Below, one piece after another: positions 5,649 to 6,623 of a stretch of DNA of 6,623 bases. The notes under the pieces were generated by a model, which saw nothing but the letters and a program-made list of their open reading frames with translations, was not told where the DNA came from and did no database searches. The stretch is taken from the NCBI GenBank assembly GCA_027016475.1, contig JALUTL010000027.1, positions 1-6,623 on the forward strand, written 5' to 3'. The stretch's first letter is position 1; every line of letters starts with the position of its first letter. The stretch comes from Candidatus Heimdallarchaeota archaeon (GTDB lineage Archaea; Asgardarchaeota; Heimdallarchaeia; Heimdallarchaeales; Kariarchaeaceae). Both the position numbers and the translations under genes were made by a program.

Positions 5649-6478
5649 ATCTCATTTAGCAGTTGACGAAAATATTCCTTTAATGTTTCTTTTAAAACCT
5701 GTAAGTCAAGCATAGAGATTTCTTCGGCTTTTTTCAATTCAATCAAGTTTTTCCTTAGAAGTTTTTCAATTTCAATTCGATTGAGAAACATGGGTTCCAT
5801 TTGCGATTTTACAAAAATCAGAAGAATGGTATAATCTTTCCCTTTGAGCCGTTCATCCGAATTGTCGCTTGCCATAATTAATGAGAGTCCGTATGAAAGA
5901 TAATCAGTATATTGCAAAACAGGAAGAGGACCAAAAAAACCTTCATTGTAATGTTCCCCTTGACCCAAGGAAATCATCCAATATGCACCAAAAATTGTCA
6001 AGAAATCCATCTGTTTTTCTTCTTCTATGAATGGAAGTAGCTCAGAAACGACTATCTCAGCTCCGGTCATCCCAAAACGGATAAAGGTGAAAAAGAATTC
6101 ATCCTCGAATTGGTTGGACAAATAATCGAGGGTATCCTTGTATAGTACTTCTTGCTCAACAAAGTATCTCACAATTAAGTTGCTTTCATTTCCAAGTTGG
6201 ACATCCCCATATCGGAATTTTCGCACAATGTCATCCATTGCAATAAGAAATTCCTTTTGAGAGAAACTATCCTGGGTGCAAGTGTTGCAAATTGACTTAT
6301 TGTTTACATCCACCAACAAGGTAGAACAATGCAGTTTCGTATTTTGTTCGGCATTTGGGATCTTGAAAATTATATTAAATGCAGGATTTACATAATGAAT
6401 ATAATGAAACTTATCCAGTACACAGATAGGTAAAGGAAGTTGATCAAATATATCCAATAAACTTTTTTGTAGTTCCAA
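5645..6478 (-). CDS. PAS-domain sensor-like protein with Cys triad and unassigned C-terminal domain, 277 aa
   Basis: Residues 3-70 look like a PAS domain: LLDIFDQLPLPICVLD, then HYIHYVNPAFNIIFKIP, the usual hairpin and NPAF signature. It is followed by C51-x12-C64-x2-C67 (HCSTLL, then SICNTC), like the C...CxxC insert seen in many PAS sensors, which may bind metal or respond to redox. Residues 128-225 form a second domain with TFIRFGMTGAEIVVSELLPF, SLGQGEHYNEGFFGPLPV (170-187) and a strand YTILLIFV; I recall similar GQG/GPLPV sequences in Asgard archaea but cannot name a family. Residues 232-275 are a charged amphipathic helix, perhaps a coiled coil. There is no kinase, cyclase or DNA-binding module, so output is likely by protein contact. 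The start is TTG at 6478: an in-frame TAG lies four codons upstream, there is no early ATG, and a TATA box is about 25 bases away. It is cytosolic, with no signal peptide or membrane helix. Confidence 0.85.
   Translation of the reverse strand: MELQKSLLDIFDQLPLPICVLDKFHYIHYVNPAFNIIFKIPNAEQNTKLHCSTLLVDVNNKSICNTCTQDSFSQKEFLIAMDDIVRKFRYGDVQLGNESNLIVRYFVEQEVLYKDTLDYLSNQFEDEFFFTFIRFGMTGAEIVVSELLPFIEEEKQMDFLTIFGAYWMISLGQGEHYNEGFFGPLPVLQYTDYLSYGLSLIMASDNSDERLKGKDYTILLIFVKSQMEPMFLNRIEIEKLLRKNLIELKKAEEISMLDLQVLKETLKEYFRQLLNEI
5675..5693 (+). terminator. Putative T-rich terminator of the surface-protein gene
   Basis: This 19-base stretch has 13 T residues in three runs and starts 27 bases after the TAA at 5646-5648. 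Archaeal transcription commonly stops at T-rich tracts without a hairpin. Because the stop codons of the convergent genes overlap, this tract necessarily lies inside the C-terminal coding part of the PAS gene, so its T-richness may only reflect Lys codons on the other strand. Confidence 0.25.
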
Positions 6479-6496
6479 CGATTCTTTCTAATTATG

Positions 6497-6508
6497 GAAT
6501 TAATTAAA
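6497..6508 (-). promoter_or_regulatory. Putative TATA box of the PAS-protein gene
   Basis: On the minus strand this reads TTTAATTAATTC. Its centre is about 24-25 bases upstream of the TTG at 6478, so transcription would begin near the start codon and the mRNA would be nearly leaderless. That spacing supports the TTG as the real start. The base composition is AT-rich here, so the call is tentative. Confidence 0.4.
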
Positions 6509-6534
6509 CATTGTCAATAATCGAATTGGCTTCA

Positions 6535-6549
6535 AATAATCTCATTATT
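6535..6549. repeat. Perfect 6-bp inverted repeat AATAAT-CTC-ATTATT
   Basis: Two exact reverse-complement arms flank a 3-base centre, about 30 bp upstream of the TATA box of the PAS gene. Its position would suit a regulator site. The remainder of 6479-6623 contains no supportable gene; the ATG at 6598 runs into TAA after three codons. Confidence 0.3.
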
Positions 6550-6623
6550 CTCTGTAACTATCATCTATTGCTATTTTCTCTAATCATTGACGGAGAAATG
6601 ACCAAATAATTTAAGGATAGTGG

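Noticed and set aside
6556..6623. Start of a further rightward gene at the right edge
   Set aside because: An AT-rich ATAATTTAA (6606-6614) could be a TATA box, but the only ATG nearby (6598) is followed by a stop after three codons; nothing can be supported before the window ends.
1..6623. CRISPR array, insertion sequence, tRNA or defence island
   Set aside because: No regularly spaced repeats, transposase motifs, terminal inverted repeats, cloverleaf sequences or nuclease/helicase signatures were found on either strand.

Overview
The window looks archaeal. Probable TATA boxes (rather than bacterial -35/-10 boxes) lie upstream of four complete genes. There is a clean GGTGA ribosome binding site, and a long Sua5-type tRNA-modification enzyme. 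A very large secreted protein has an S-layer-like layout: signal peptide, CARDB/DUF11-like beta modules, a Ser-rich stalk, then one C-terminal membrane helix with a basic tail. The first gene has a longin/roadblock-like strand-helix pattern and the last has a PAS domain fused to an unrecognised domain. Both remind me of proteins abundant in Asgard archaea (Heimdall/Loki-type lineages), but that placement is inference and has not been tested. Base composition is AT-leaning throughout, and no mobile element, CRISPR array, tRNA or rRNA is visible.

Layout: (1) 1-471, the 3' part of a small longin/roadblock-like protein gene, cut by the left edge. (2) 466-1239, minus strand, a 257-residue protein of unknown function whose stop codon overlaps the end of the first gene. 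(3) 1240-1370, a divergent promoter region with a TATA box for each flanking gene and a short direct repeat between them. (4) 1371-2384, sua5, threonylcarbamoyl-AMP synthase, complete with both domains. (5) 2385-2507, an intergenic promoter with a TATA box, a short leader and a GGTGA site. (6) 2508-5648, a 1046-residue surface protein with no cysteine. (7) 5645-6478, minus strand, a PAS-domain protein with a Cys triad, an unidentified middle domain and a helical tail; it starts at TTG and its stop codon overlaps the stop of the surface-protein gene. (8) 6479-6623, no gene; it holds the TATA box of the PAS gene and a small perfect inverted repeat.

How the genes relate: only sua5 is a housekeeping gene of known job (tRNA t6A synthesis with the KEOPS complex). 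Nothing in the window ties it to its neighbours, and the surface-protein gene downstream has its own promoter. Two of the five genes are probable sensory or small-GTPase-network proteins, one is a cell-surface protein and one is unknown. The most notable structural trait is that both tail-to-tail gene pairs interlock by their stop codons, leaving no room for terminators outside coding sequence. Three genes have TATA boxes placed for leaderless or nearly leaderless mRNAs, whereas the surface-protein gene alone has a leader with a strong ribosome binding site.

I do not see a convincing new defence or mobile system. The best candidates for something undescribed are the middle domain of the PAS protein, the 257-residue orphan, and the surface protein with its unassigned C-terminal anchoring signal.
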